21,978 nucleotides of DNA, taken from NCBI GenBank assembly GCA_035457505.1, contig DATIBL010000056.1, positions 1 through 21,978 on the forward strand, written 5' to 3'. Below are positions 13,725 to 20,190 of this stretch, one piece after another. Every line of letters begins with the position of its first letter. The stretch's first letter is position 1. This stretch comes from DATIBL01 sp035457505. Lineage in GTDB: Bacteria > Patescibacteriota > Minisyncoccia > Phycocordibacterales > UBA6899. The notes beneath the pieces are model-generated. The model was not told the origin of the DNA, made no database searches, and saw nothing but the letters and a program-made list of their open reading frames with translations. The position numbers were made by a program, and so were the translations under genes.

Positions 13725-13733
13725 ATGCCACTC

Positions 13734-13761
13734 ATTGTATCGCACCGACATTGCGACGCAA
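13734..13761 (-). promoter_or_regulatory. Promoter of the two-helix membrane protein gene
   Basis: On the minus strand TTGCGT (13761-13756), 16-nt spacer, TACAAT (13739-13734); ATG 9 nt later. Predicted leaderless or nearly so. Confidence 0.65.
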
Positions 13762-13791
13762 GGGACTTATAAGAAGGTGTGGAAAATGAAA

Positions 13792-13816
13792 GGGCGAGAG
13801 ATCCGTACTCTCGCCC
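13792..13816 (-). terminator. Terminator of the basic-protein gene
   Basis: GGGCGAGAG (13792-13800), 7-nt loop, CTCTCGCCC (13808-13816). On the minus strand it is followed by TTTCATTTTCC, so it ends the gene at 13837-14178. Confidence 0.75.
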
Positions 13817-13836
13817 GTGGAGCTCGGTGTCCGAGC

Positions 13837-14178
13837 CTACCTCTTCCGTTTTTCGCCCTTCTTCTTTCCGGTCTTGCCGGTATCGTCGTCGATCTTCTTG
13901 ACGCGAGGGGTCTTGGCCTTCTTCTCATACATTGCTTCGCGCCTGGCTTTCTCGGCGCGGGCAGCTTCGAGCTCCTCCTTGTTCATCGCGGCAGAACCGC
14001 GAGCGGATTTCTTTACGGCAACGACGGTGCCGTCGCTGCGAACGCGGAGCGGCTCCGCGTTTTTTGGTGCAAAGCGGAACATATCCTCGGCGCTCTTGCG
14101 AGGCCGATCAGGTTTGTGCTTCGCATTCGAATCGCGCCCGGACGTTCCGGACCTCGATTGCTTTGCAGAATGGGTCAT
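13837..14178 (-). CDS. Small, very basic protein of unknown function
   Basis: Protein of 113 aa, rich in Lys, Arg, Ser and Ala, with no membrane segment or signal peptide. The N-terminal part (MTHSAKQSRSGTSGRD) looks disordered; a helical Ala/Glu/Arg segment (MNKEELEAARAEKARREAM) precedes a Lys-rich tail (KTGKKKGEKRKR). This could bind nucleic acid, but no family is recognised. The start at 14178 is firm: AGGAGG lies 7-12 nt upstream, one of the rare Shine-Dalgarno sites in the window, and a near-perfect promoter lies 57 nt upstream. The upstream in-frame ATG at 14253 precedes the -10 box and is rejected. Confidence 0.7.
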   Translation of the reverse strand: MTHSAKQSRSGTSGRDSNAKHKPDRPRKSAEDMFRFAPKNAEPLRVRSDGTVVAVKKSARGSAAMNKEELEAARAEKARREAMYEKKAKTPRVKKIDDDTGKTGKKKGEKRKR

Positions 14179-14234
14179 GATGCCCTCCTCACAGAATGTA
14201 CGGTCATCGTAGGCATGAGTGCCTTCGTGAAGCA

Positions 14235-14263
14235 ATTGTACTTGATAGAACACAAAATGTCAA
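14235..14263 (-). promoter_or_regulatory. Near-consensus sigma-70-type promoter
   Basis: On the minus strand TTGACA (14263-14258), 17-nt spacer, TACAAT (14240-14235). The best promoter in the window; unlike its neighbours it gives a leader of about 50 nt that carries a Shine-Dalgarno site. Confidence 0.85.
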
Positions 14264-14283
14264 ATTTTCTCGAAAAGAAATCA

Positions 14284-14300
14284 CGGCCCTTTGAGGGCCG
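14284..14300 (-). terminator. Terminator of the 14352-15212 gene
   Basis: CGGCCCT-TTG-AGGGCCG, followed on the minus strand by TGATTTCTTTTC. A strong 7-bp G/C-rich stem with an imperfect U-tract. Confidence 0.65.
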
Positions 14301-14351
14301 GAAATGGTGATACTGGTGACGCGATCACTGCGCGTTTCGGAAAGAACTTTT

Positions 14352-15212
14352 TTATTGAGTGCGGCGGACATGGTCCGCGGTGTGCAAGAGGTCGGTGACG
14401 CGCCGCGCCTCATCGTGCGATCCGAGTTCGAGATACGAGCTGCCAGCCGGATAGCCGGGGCCCATGTCTTGGATCGTGCCGCCGATCTTGTTGCGGAGCA
14501 TTTCGAGCGTGACCCGATGTGCGAACACCCAAACGCGGTGGTGCTGCGTTGCGTCGATGACGACATTGGCGCTTTCGTCGATGCCGCGAAGCTGCAGGAG
14601 ATCGATGACCGGCTCCCAGCGGTCGCCAGCATAGGCGATGGGCAGGCAGCCGTGGTCGGACATCTGGTCCGACAAGAAGTTCACCGTTGCGCGGGCGTTG
14701 CTTTCGCAGATCGGACCGACGCCGATGATCTCGCGGAACATCTCTCGGATCTTCGCGACCATGCCGGGATTCCGGGTGATCGCGAGCATCGCGGGGACGC
14801 CGTGGACGTTCTGTGCGATCGCGAGGTGGAATGGTGCGGGCTCCTCTCCGATCACGCGCAGGAAGAAGAGAAGGGGCGATTCGTCCGGGTCGGGAGTGAG
14901 GAAATCCGGGAACATGTCCGGGATGTCGTTCTCGACGCCGATCAAGACGGGGGTGCTTCGGCCGTGATAGCGTTCCAGCTCCGGACGGAAGTACGAAAGC
15001 TTGGCGCTCTCGGGTTCCGCGTGGCGTTGCCGCTCGGCGATCGAAGGGTATTGCAGCCAGTGGCCGACGTAGTCGCAGTGCTGCTCGTTGGTGAGCTTAT
15101 TCGCGACGGCGTGCATCTCGATCGCAGTTGCGCGATCAGACAGTGGCCCCATGACCACGCAGAGTTTTTTTGCGTGCGATGCGGGTGCATCGTGGGAAGT
15201 CGTGCGTTCCAT
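14352..15212 (-). CDS. Uncharacterised cytoplasmic protein, 286 aa
   Basis: No family recognised with confidence. The protein has no signal peptide or membrane helix and is relatively rich in His, Met and acidic residues. Conspicuous segments: KKLCVVMGPLSDRATAIEMH near the N-terminus, HCDYVGHWLQYP, VLIGVENDIPDMFPDFLTPD, CLPIAYAGDRWEPVIDLLQL and VVIDATQHHRVWVFAHRVTLEML. The last two loosely recall phosphatase-like alpha/beta proteins, but no catalytic RHG motif is present, so no function is assigned. The start at 15212 (MERTTSHDAP) is chosen because AGGAG lies about 8 nt upstream; a TTGACT box lies further upstream. The earlier Met at 15272 lacks such a site. A 60-bp leader with a Shine-Dalgarno site is unlike the leaderless genes around it. 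Confidence 0.65.
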   Translation of the reverse strand: MERTTSHDAPASHAKKLCVVMGPLSDRATAIEMHAVANKLTNEQHCDYVGHWLQYPSIAERQRHAEPESAKLSYFRPELERYHGRSTPVLIGVENDIPDMFPDFLTPDPDESPLLFFLRVIGEEPAPFHLAIAQNVHGVPAMLAITRNPGMVAKIREMFREIIGVGPICESNARATVNFLSDQMSDHGCLPIAYAGDRWEPVIDLLQLRGIDESANVVIDATQHHRVWVFAHRVTLEMLRNKIGGTIQDMGPGYPAGSSYLELGSHDEARRVTDLLHTADHVRRTQ

Positions 15213-15380
15213 CGTTCCGTCTCCTTTCTTCTTTTGGGTCAAACAAAGAAGGACAATTCCTCTCTTTTTCAATCACGTTGGGAGAAAAAGTCAAGGAAAT
15301 GTGGGATTGGGGCCAGAAAATGCCAAGAAGGTGATTCGGTCAAGCGCTCGCGTCCGGGCCGTCGCCCGTCCGCTCCGCCT

Positions 15381-15516
15381 GACCACGCTCGGTCGACCCG
15401 CCTTGCTCGGCGGGATACCCCGACCTCGCTTTCGAATCTCACCTTCTCGCGCAACGGCAAGTCACTTGAAAGCTCCGCTTTCGCGTGAGCCGATTGCGGA
15501 GGAGGTGAGATTCGAA
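15381..15516 (-). repeat. Inverted T-arm copy and hairpins downstream of tRNA-Ser
   Basis: TTCGAATCTCACCT at 15431-15444 is an exact 14-nt inverted copy of the tRNA-Ser T-arm/acceptor junction at 15503-15516, 58 bp apart. In tRNA orientation the copy is followed by CGAAAGCGAG, like the CGAAAGG after the T-arm copies at the two Arg loci. Further out are CCCGCC-GAGCAA-GGCGGG (15397-15414) and GACC-GAGCGT-GGTC (15381-15394), both with loops starting GAGC. The 15213-15496 gap has no credible gene. Confidence 0.75.
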
Positions 15517-15583
15517 CTCACGGTCCACTTTCGTGGACGACGGTTTTCAAGACCGTTGCCTTAAACCACTCAGCCACTCCTCC
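15497..15583 (-). tRNA. tRNA-Ser(TGA), CCA not encoded
   Basis: An 87-nt class II tRNA: acceptor GGAGGAG/CTCCTCC, anticodon stem ACGGT/ACCGT around CTTGAAA (anticodon TGA), a long variable arm (GTCCAC-GAAA-GTGGAC), T-arm GTGAG-TTCGAAT-CTCAC, discriminator G followed by CAA rather than CCA. The same 5' end is duplicated 99 bp upstream. Confidence 0.95.
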
Positions 15584-15609
15584 GTATATAATTTGTCGAG
15601 CGCAGCGCA

Positions 15610-15682
15610 GGTTTCCACTTCTGTTAGTACGGCCCGCGACCGTTGCCTGCTCCTGTCCCTCTGCGCACTCAGCCACTCCTCC
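15610..15682 (-). pseudogene. Decayed tandem copy of tRNA-Ser
   Basis: In minus orientation the first 17 nt (GGAGGAGTGGCTGAGTG, 15682-15666) are identical to tRNA-Ser. Then comes a D-loop insertion of about 12 nt, an identical GGCAACGGTC (15647-15638), an anticodon-like hairpin ACGG-TCGCGGG-CCGT, and a variable-arm remnant GAAGTGGA. The T-arm and 3' acceptor strand are lost, so it cannot be a working tRNA. Confidence 0.8.
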
Positions 15683-15782
15683 AAATATGTGTTGAATCTT
15701 TCTCGCGCCTCTACCGAATCTCGGCGTGCGTTCCATACTATATCCGAGCAGCGCCACGCGCAATTTCCAGCCGGACGAACTC

Positions 15783-15791
15783 TGATACAAT
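15783..15791 (+). promoter_or_regulatory. Extended -10 promoter of the DUF1801 gene
   Basis: TGA followed by TACAAT (15786-15791); a weak TTTCCA lies 16 nt upstream. The ATG at 15799 follows after 7 nt. The alternative ATG at 15790 overlaps the -10 box. Confidence 0.55.
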
Positions 15792-15798
15792 GCCGGAG

Positions 15799-16179
15799 AT
15801 GGCAGAAAAACCAAAAACCGTAGACGCGTATATTGCTGCAGCCCCCAAAGAGCTGCACGCGAGGCTTCGCGCACTGCGCACAGCGATCCGATCTGCCGCG
15901 CCGGACGCCGAAGAAAAGCTGAGTTACGGCATGCCGTACTATGGATACGAGGGCCGGCTCGCATATTTTGCGTATGCGAAGGAACACATTGGCCTCTATG
16001 TTCCGCCGCCAGTGGTGGCCGATCATGCGAAGGATCTCCGCACCTATCAGACGGCCATGGCGACGGTCCGATTTCCGCACGACAAAGCACTCCCGATCGC
16101 GCTGGTGAAAAAACTCATCCGCGCGCGAAAGAAACTGAACGAGGAAAAGCATATGAAGAAAGCAAAGAAAGCAAAATGA
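15799..16179 (+). CDS. YdhG/DUF1801-type protein
   Basis: Protein of 126 aa. The pattern TVDAYIAAAPKELHARLRALRTAIRSAAPDAEEKLSYGMPYYGYEGRLAYFAYAKEHIGLYVPP is characteristic of the DUF1801 (YdhG-like) family of small cytoplasmic proteins related to the frataxin-like/YdhG fold; a biochemical role is not established. The last about 20 residues are a Lys-rich tail (KKLNEEKHMKKAKKAK). The gene overlaps ruvX by 4 nt (ATGA), so the two are translationally coupled. Start 15799 is chosen because the earlier ATG lies within the -10 box. Confidence 0.85.
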   Translation: MAEKPKTVDAYIAAAPKELHARLRALRTAIRSAAPDAEEKLSYGMPYYGYEGRLAYFAYAKEHIGLYVPPPVVADHAKDLRTYQTAMATVRFPHDKALPIALVKKLIRARKKLNEEKHMKKAKKAK

Positions 16180-16613
16180 CCACATCCTCTCGAACATATC
16201 TTGGCATCGATCATGGGTCGAAGCGCGTCGGAATCGCGATCTCTGATCCCGAGGGGACGATGGCGTTTCCACGCATCGTGCTTACAAACACCAAGTCGCT
16301 CGCGGACGACATTGCGGCACTCGCAAAAGCCGAGCAGGTCGAAACGATTGTTCTTGGTGAGTCGCTCAATTATGCAGGGAAGGACAACCCCATCATGGAG
16401 GGCGTGCGAATCCTCGCGCGGGAGCTCGAAGCGCGGGGGTTTCGCACGGCGCTCATCCCCGAGCATCTTTCGTCGCGCGAGGCGGCACACATTCAGGGCG
16501 AGCTCGAGATGCATGACGCCTCTGCCGCGGCGATCATTCTGCAAAGTTTTCTTGATCGCGAGCTCACGCGAAGGGGAGAGACTCGCGCGTCGGACGTGGA
16601 GGAGGTAGGATAG
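16176..16613 (+). CDS. ruvX: RuvX/YqgF-family putative Holliday junction resolvase
   Basis: Protein of 145 aa with an RNase H-like fold. The N-terminal GIDHGSKRVGIAISD carries the first catalytic Asp (D12); a second segment ETIVLGESLNYAGKDN corresponds to the usual VVGLP region; PEHLSSREAAHI and the C-terminal HDASAAAIILQSFLD complete the family pattern, the last supplying another acidic residue. YqgF proteins are implicated in Holliday junction or pre-16S rRNA processing. Overlaps the DUF1801 gene by 4 nt and lies 5 bp before the tRNA-binding gene, so the three form an operon. Confidence 0.93.
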   Translation: MTTSSRTYLGIDHGSKRVGIAISDPEGTMAFPRIVLTNTKSLADDIAALAKAEQVETIVLGESLNYAGKDNPIMEGVRILARELEARGFRTALIPEHLSSREAAHIQGELEMHDASAAAIILQSFLDRELTRRGETRASDVEEVG

Positions 16614-16618
16614 GCGTC

Positions 16619-17050
16619 ATGGAAAACGCCAACCCCGAAGGACAGGTTCCGTCGCCGGCTCCGCAAGCAGCGGCAGCTCCGATTGCCGCACCCGCCGCTG
16701 CGGCAGTGACCGCCCCGTCCAACATCATCACGATCGACGAATTCAAGAAGGCCGAGATGCGCATCGGAACCATCGTGTCCGCCGAGCGCATCGAGGGGGC
16801 CGACAAGCTCCTCAAGCTCGCGGTCGACTTCGGAGAAGAGTCGGGTCCGCGGCAGATCCTCTCAGGGATCGCCGAATATTATGCGCCCGAGACGCTCGTC
16901 GGGAAGCAGTGCCCGTTCGCGACCAATCTCGCCCCGCGCACGCTTCGTGGCCTCGCATCGAACGGCATGATCATCGCGGGGAGTGATGCAGACGGCGTCG
17001 TTTTGCTTCATCCGTCGCGTTCGGTGCCGAACGGAACGAAGCTCTCGTAG
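16619..17050 (+). CDS. tRNA-binding OB-fold protein (MetRS C-terminal / EMAP-II type)
   Basis: Protein of 143 aa. The first about 35 residues are a disordered Ala/Pro-rich extension (PSPAPQAAAAPIAAPAAAA). The rest is a tRNA_bind OB-fold of the kind at the C-terminus of methionyl-tRNA synthetase and in stand-alone proteins: IDEFKKAEMRIGTIVSAERI, DKLLKLAVDFG, RQILSGIAEYYAPETLVGK, NLAPRTLRGLASNGMIIA. It probably increases tRNA binding of a MetRS encoded elsewhere, or acts as a trans-acting tRNA-binding factor. Last gene of the DUF1801-ruvX group; 90 bp separate it from pilM, which has its own promoter. Confidence 0.9.
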   Translation: MENANPEGQVPSPAPQAAAAPIAAPAAAAVTAPSNIITIDEFKKAEMRIGTIVSAERIEGADKLLKLAVDFGEESGPRQILSGIAEYYAPETLVGKQCPFATNLAPRTLRGLASNGMIIAGSDADGVVLLHPSRSVPNGTKLS

Positions 17051-17126
17051 CGCTCCGCGCATCAGCAAAGAGTTTTTTCTGGGGAAAGCGCATGTCGGTG
17101 TGCTTTTTCCTCTGGACATCGTGGGG

Positions 17127-17132
17127 TATAAT
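17127..17132 (+). promoter_or_regulatory. -10 box of the pilMNO operon
   Basis: A perfect TATAAT, 8 nt before the pilM ATG, predicting a leaderless transcript. The -35 region at 17 nt is only T-rich (TTTTTC), so another activator or weak expression is possible. Confidence 0.65.
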
Positions 17133-17140
17133 GATTTGCA

Positions 17141-18211
17141 ATGGGATTCTTGTCTGCCCCGAAGTTTCTTTCCATGCCCGCGGTCGGGCTCGATATTTCC
17201 GATGACGCGGTCCGCTTCATCGAACTCGCGCCCGGAAAGCACTCGCTCGAGGTCGCGCGCTATGCGACGCGGAATTTTCCGCTCGGCGTCGTTGGAGAGG
17301 GCCACATTAAAGACAAAAAGAAGCTCGCAGATACGATCGCGTCTTTGGCATATGAATTCAAACTCACCTACGCGAACGTCGCGCTTCCTGAAGAGCAGGC
17401 CTATCTTGCAAACATGAAGATCCCGCGCGTTGCGGCGACCGAGATGCGCGATGCGATCGAGATCCGCCTCGAAGAGAATGTGCCGATCCCCGGCAATCAA
17501 GCTGTCTTTGATTATGTGGTCGTCGGCGATTCGTCCGCACGCAAGAAAGAAGCGATCGACGTGGTTGTGTCGGTCCTCCCTCGCGCTGTCGTCGATGAAT
17601 ATCTCGATATGTTCAAGGGAACCGGGATCACCCCTAAGGCGTTCGAATTCGAATCTCAGGCCATGGCGCGATCGCTGGTGCCGGTCGGAGACAACGGTAC
17701 GTTCATGATCGCAGATGTCGGAAAGATGATCACCGAGATCTTTGTCGTCGCATCCGGCGTGGTGCAATTCTCTGCGTCGCTCGATATCGGCGGCCACTAC
17801 TTCACGAATGCCGTCATGAAGAAGCTCGGATTGACCGAAGAAGAAGCCGAAAAGATGAAGGTTGAATACGGCATCATCGCCAACGAAAAAAATCGCGCGC
17901 TCTGCGACGCGATGCTTCCGGTCATCAACGACCTCAAGCTGCGCCTCATGCAGCACTACACCTACTGGCAGACGCATCACAGCGAGAAGTTCGGAGGCAA
18001 TATCGAGCGCGTCTATCTCTCTGGTGGCGGTGCGAATCTGCGCGGGCTCCCAGAATACCTCGCAATGGGGCTCGACGTCGAGACGCGCATCGCGAACCCG
18101 TGGGTCAATGTGTCCTCATTCGAGGTCTATGTTCCGCCACTTCTTGAACGCGAGTCGCTCGGATATTCGGCCGCGATCGGGCTCGCACTTCGCGATATCA
18201 TCACGCTATGA
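17141..18211 (+). CDS. pilM: Type IV pilus inner-membrane platform protein PilM
   Basis: Actin-like ATPase-fold protein of 356 aa. The N-terminal AVGLDISDDAVRFIELAPGKHSLEVARYATRNFPLG is the typical PilM phosphate-1 region; MKIPRVAATEMRDAIEIRLEENVPIP, ADVGKMITEIFVVASGVVQFSASLDIGGHYFTN (second phosphate-binding segment) and RVYLSGGGANLRGLPEYLA follow in the expected order. PilM sits on the cytoplasmic face and binds the N-terminal peptide of PilN, linking the pilus motor to the membrane. Its stop codon overlaps the pilN start (ATGA). Confidence 0.94.
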   Translation: MGFLSAPKFLSMPAVGLDISDDAVRFIELAPGKHSLEVARYATRNFPLGVVGEGHIKDKKKLADTIASLAYEFKLTYANVALPEEQAYLANMKIPRVAATEMRDAIEIRLEENVPIPGNQAVFDYVVVGDSSARKKEAIDVVVSVLPRAVVDEYLDMFKGTGITPKAFEFESQAMARSLVPVGDNGTFMIADVGKMITEIFVVASGVVQFSASLDIGGHYFTNAVMKKLGLTEEEAEKMKVEYGIIANEKNRALCDAMLPVINDLKLRLMQHYTYWQTHHSEKFGGNIERVYLSGGGANLRGLPEYLAMGLDVETRIANPWVNVSSFEVYVPPLLERESLGYSAAIGLALRDIITL

Positions 18212-18738
18212 TCAATCTCCTTCCTCAGCACGAAAAGCGCGCGCAGCACATCGAGTACCGGCTTCGCATTGCGATCGTTGCGTCCGTGCTCGCGTTCTAC
18301 TTGATGGTCATCGCCGGGTTCGTGTTCGCCCCCGCGTACTACTCGCTCTATCTGAAGGTCCGCAATCTCAATACGAGCCTTGAGGCGCGACAGAGAGCGG
18401 TGTCCGCCGAGGTGAGCGATGCGCAGACCTCGCTTGCTGACGTGAAGGCACAGGTGGACATTCTCAAGGCCGGGGGGACCGACATGCCGCCGACGAAGGT
18501 GATCGACCTTATTGCATCGAAGCGCCATCCCGGAATTGCATTCGCATCTTTCAGCTACGAAGATATTCCCGGTGCGCGCTGGGCGCAGGTGCGCGGCTTC
18601 TCCGAGACCCGCGACGCGCTAACCTTCTTCCGCAAGAATCTGCGCGAGGATGAGCGCTTCAAGGACGCAGAACTCCCAGCCAATGTTTTTGTGAAGGAGA
18701 CCGATCTCGATTTTTCCATGCGCATCAATATCAAATGA
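18208..18738 (+). CDS. pilN: Type IV pilus assembly protein PilN
   Basis: Protein of 176 aa starting with MINLLPQ, the cytoplasmic motif that docks into PilM. One membrane helix (about 20-45, RIAIVASVLAFYLMVIAGFVFAP) is followed by a coiled coil (LKVRNLNTSLEARQRAVSAEVSDAQTSLADVKAQVDIL) and a C-terminal ferredoxin-like domain (VIDLIASKRHPGIAFASFSY...). It dimerises with PilO outside the cytoplasmic membrane to form the alignment complex. Overlaps pilM by 4 nt and precedes pilO by 1 nt. Confidence 0.85.
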   Translation: MINLLPQHEKRAQHIEYRLRIAIVASVLAFYLMVIAGFVFAPAYYSLYLKVRNLNTSLEARQRAVSAEVSDAQTSLADVKAQVDILKAGGTDMPPTKVIDLIASKRHPGIAFASFSYEDIPGARWAQVRGFSETRDALTFFRKNLREDERFKDAELPANVFVKETDLDFSMRINIK

Positions 18739-18739
18739 T

Positions 18740-19291
18740 ATGAACCGCCGTACTCTCGCCATCCTTGGAACCGTGATCGCACTTGACGCTGTTTTGGCTG
18801 GAGGGCTTTGGTATGCGTCGACGCTTATGCAGGAGCTCAAGGCGAGCGAGAAGGACATCACGCAAAAGCTTGCACGGCTCGACTCCGATGCCGAACGCCA
18901 GGCGATCATGCGCCGTACGCTCGGTTCGGTCGAAGAAGAGCGCAAGCGCCTGGATCCTTTCTTCTACGACAGTACCGACGAAAGCGGGCTCGACTTCGTG
19001 AAGCAGATCGAACAGCTCGGCAAGACATCCGGCGTCGCGCTTACCGTGAATACCGCGACTTTCACCGGGACGGTTCCGAATCGGTTCCGTATGGATCTTC
19101 AGTTCACGGGCTCGTGGTCGAGCGTCTATCATTTTGTTCACCTGCTCGAAACCTTCCCCGCACGCCTCTCGATCAGCCGCATCAACCTGACCGCCAACAA
19201 CAACGCGAAAGATCTCCCGCCCGACGGCGTATGGGGCGGCAATGTTTCGATCGAGCTCTTGAGTATCCGCACTGACACGAAGCCCAAATAG
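18740..19291 (+). CDS. pilO: Type IV pilus assembly protein PilO-like
   Basis: Protein of 183 aa with an N-terminal helix (LAILGTVIALDAVLAGGLWYAS), a coiled-coil stretch (MQELKASEKDITQKLARLDSDAERQ) and a C-terminal domain with FVKQIEQLGKTSGVALTV and FTGSWSSVYHFVHLLETFPARLSISRINL, the latter being the PilO-type central pattern. Directly follows pilN and should be its partner. No Shine-Dalgarno sequence. Confidence 0.85.
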   Translation: MNRRTLAILGTVIALDAVLAGGLWYASTLMQELKASEKDITQKLARLDSDAERQAIMRRTLGSVEEERKRLDPFFYDSTDESGLDFVKQIEQLGKTSGVALTVNTATFTGTVPNRFRMDLQFTGSWSSVYHFVHLLETFPARLSISRINLTANNNAKDLPPDGVWGGNVSIELLSIRTDTKPK

Positions 19292-19298
19292 CATCCCT

Positions 19299-19703
19299 AT
19301 GCCAAGCAGTATCGACAACTTGAAAACTCGCGTCCTCGCTCTCCTTCGCTCTGCCAAGGAACAGGAAAACAGCCCCGACTTCGCATGGAGGATCATGGCC
19401 GGATTTTTCTTCGCCATGTTTCTTGGCGTGCTCGTTGCCGCATTCATCTCCTATCGCTGGGCGACGTCGAACGAGCTTGCGACTCCGATCCCGAAGGGCG
19501 AGCGCAGTCCGATCACCGGTGCGGAGATTGCGGAAGCTGCCAGTATCTACGAGAAGCGTGCTGCGGAGCACGAGATCCTAAAGCGGAATCCGACCCGCGC
19601 GCCGAATCTGAGCAGAAGCGGCATCGCGGCGCCCGCACTCACGCCGGAGCCGACCGCGTTTCCGCCTGCGGATGCCCCGGTCGTCGCCCCGACTGCGCCG
19701 TAG
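19299..19703 (+). CDS. Small membrane protein at the end of the pil operon, function unknown
   Basis: Protein of 134 aa with one helix (about 30-52, IMAGFFFAMFLGVLVAAFISY). The N-terminal 29 residues are probably cytoplasmic. The outer part contains PIPKGERSPITGAEIAEAASIYEKRAAEHEILKRNP, then a Pro/Ala-rich low-complexity tail. It occupies the position of pilP in proteobacterial operons but shows no PilP domain or lipobox, as expected where there is no PilQ secretin. Starts 7 nt after pilO. The following 167 bp (19704-19870) hold no gene. Confidence 0.75.
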   Translation: MPSSIDNLKTRVLALLRSAKEQENSPDFAWRIMAGFFFAMFLGVLVAAFISYRWATSNELATPIPKGERSPITGAEIAEAASIYEKRAAEHEILKRNPTRAPNLSRSGIAAPALTPEPTAFPPADAPVVAPTAP

Positions 19704-19870
19704 CGAAAATACGTAGCATTCGGTATGCTCGTCGAACGTGCACCATAAAGCCCTCCGATGGCGCTCGTTCCGCTGGTTCAGTATGCTCAAACATAGAGTT
19801 CGTTATTCAACAGGTATTCATGTGAAATATTGTTGCGCACACACAACATCAGTGTGAAAGCAGTAGAGAC

Positions 19871-19942
19871 CTCCCCGTAGTTCAATGGATAGAACAGCAG
19901 CCTTCTAAGCTGTGGATCCAGGTTCGATTCCTGGCGGGGGGA
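19871..19942 (+). tRNA. tRNA-Arg(TCT), CCA not encoded
   Basis: Acceptor CTCCCCG/CGGGGGG with one G-T pair, D-stem GTTC/GAAC, anticodon stem GCAGC/GCTGT around CTTCTAA (anticodon TCT, reads AGA), T-arm CCAGG-TTCGATT-CCTGG, discriminator A at 19942 followed by CAA, not CCA. Body closely similar to tRNA-Arg(GCG) at 12694. The promoter is unclear; TTGTTG at about 19832 with a poor -10 is the only candidate. Confidence 0.93.
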
Positions 19943-19990
19943 CAAAACGAGATTCAGAAAGTGCCCTGCGGCACTTTCTGCGTTTTGTCC
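19940..19990 (+). terminator. Long hairpin starting in the tRNA-Arg(TCT) 3' end
   Basis: GGACAAAACG (19940-19949) pairs with CGTTTTGTCC (19981-19990); inside, CAGAAAGTGCC (19955-19965) pairs with GGCACTTTCTG (19970-19980) around loop CTGC, with a 5-nt bulge on the left. The first three bases belong to the tRNA. No U-run after it. Same arrangement as at tRNA-Arg(GCG). Confidence 0.7.
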
Positions 19991-20063
19991 GGCCGGAGCA
20001 TGTCGTGAGTACGGCGTCTTCGTCGAACGGAACGACAGCGAGGCGAGGTCACGAGCACTCAGG

Positions 20064-20089
20064 CTTTTGTGAGCAAGGCGAAACAAAAG
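20064..20089 (+). repeat. Loop-motif hairpin (GAGC...GCGA), copy 2
   Basis: CTTTTGT, 12-nt loop GAGCAAGGCGAA, ACAAAAG. Outside it GAGCACT (20053-20059) pairs with AGTGACTC (20094-20101) with one bulged A. Confidence 0.75.
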
Positions 20090-20119
20090 ACATAGTGACT
20101 CGGGACACAAGGTGGGCTA

Positions 20120-20188
20120 CGTGTCTTGCGTCCAGGAATCGAAAGGCGCAGCGTTGTCGCGCGAGCACGCGCGACCGCGAGCCGGGGT
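20120..20188 (+). repeat. 69-nt repeat block, copy 2 (tRNA-Arg-TCT locus)
   Basis: Ungapped match to 12827-12895 with three mismatches. It contains CCAGGAATCGAA (20132-20143), the exact reverse complement of the T-arm of tRNA-Arg(TCT) at 19923-19934. Two of the three differences from copy 1 fall in this tRNA-complementary part and follow the difference between the two tRNAs (CTAG against CCAG). The rest, including GTCGCGCG-AGCA-CGCGCGAC, is identical. Confidence 0.9.
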
Positions 20189-20190
20189 GA

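Noticed and set aside
14352..15212. Histidine phosphatase / phosphoglycerate mutase assignment for the 286-aa protein
   Set aside because: Some segments look phosphatase-like, but the catalytic RHG motif and matching second His could not be located.
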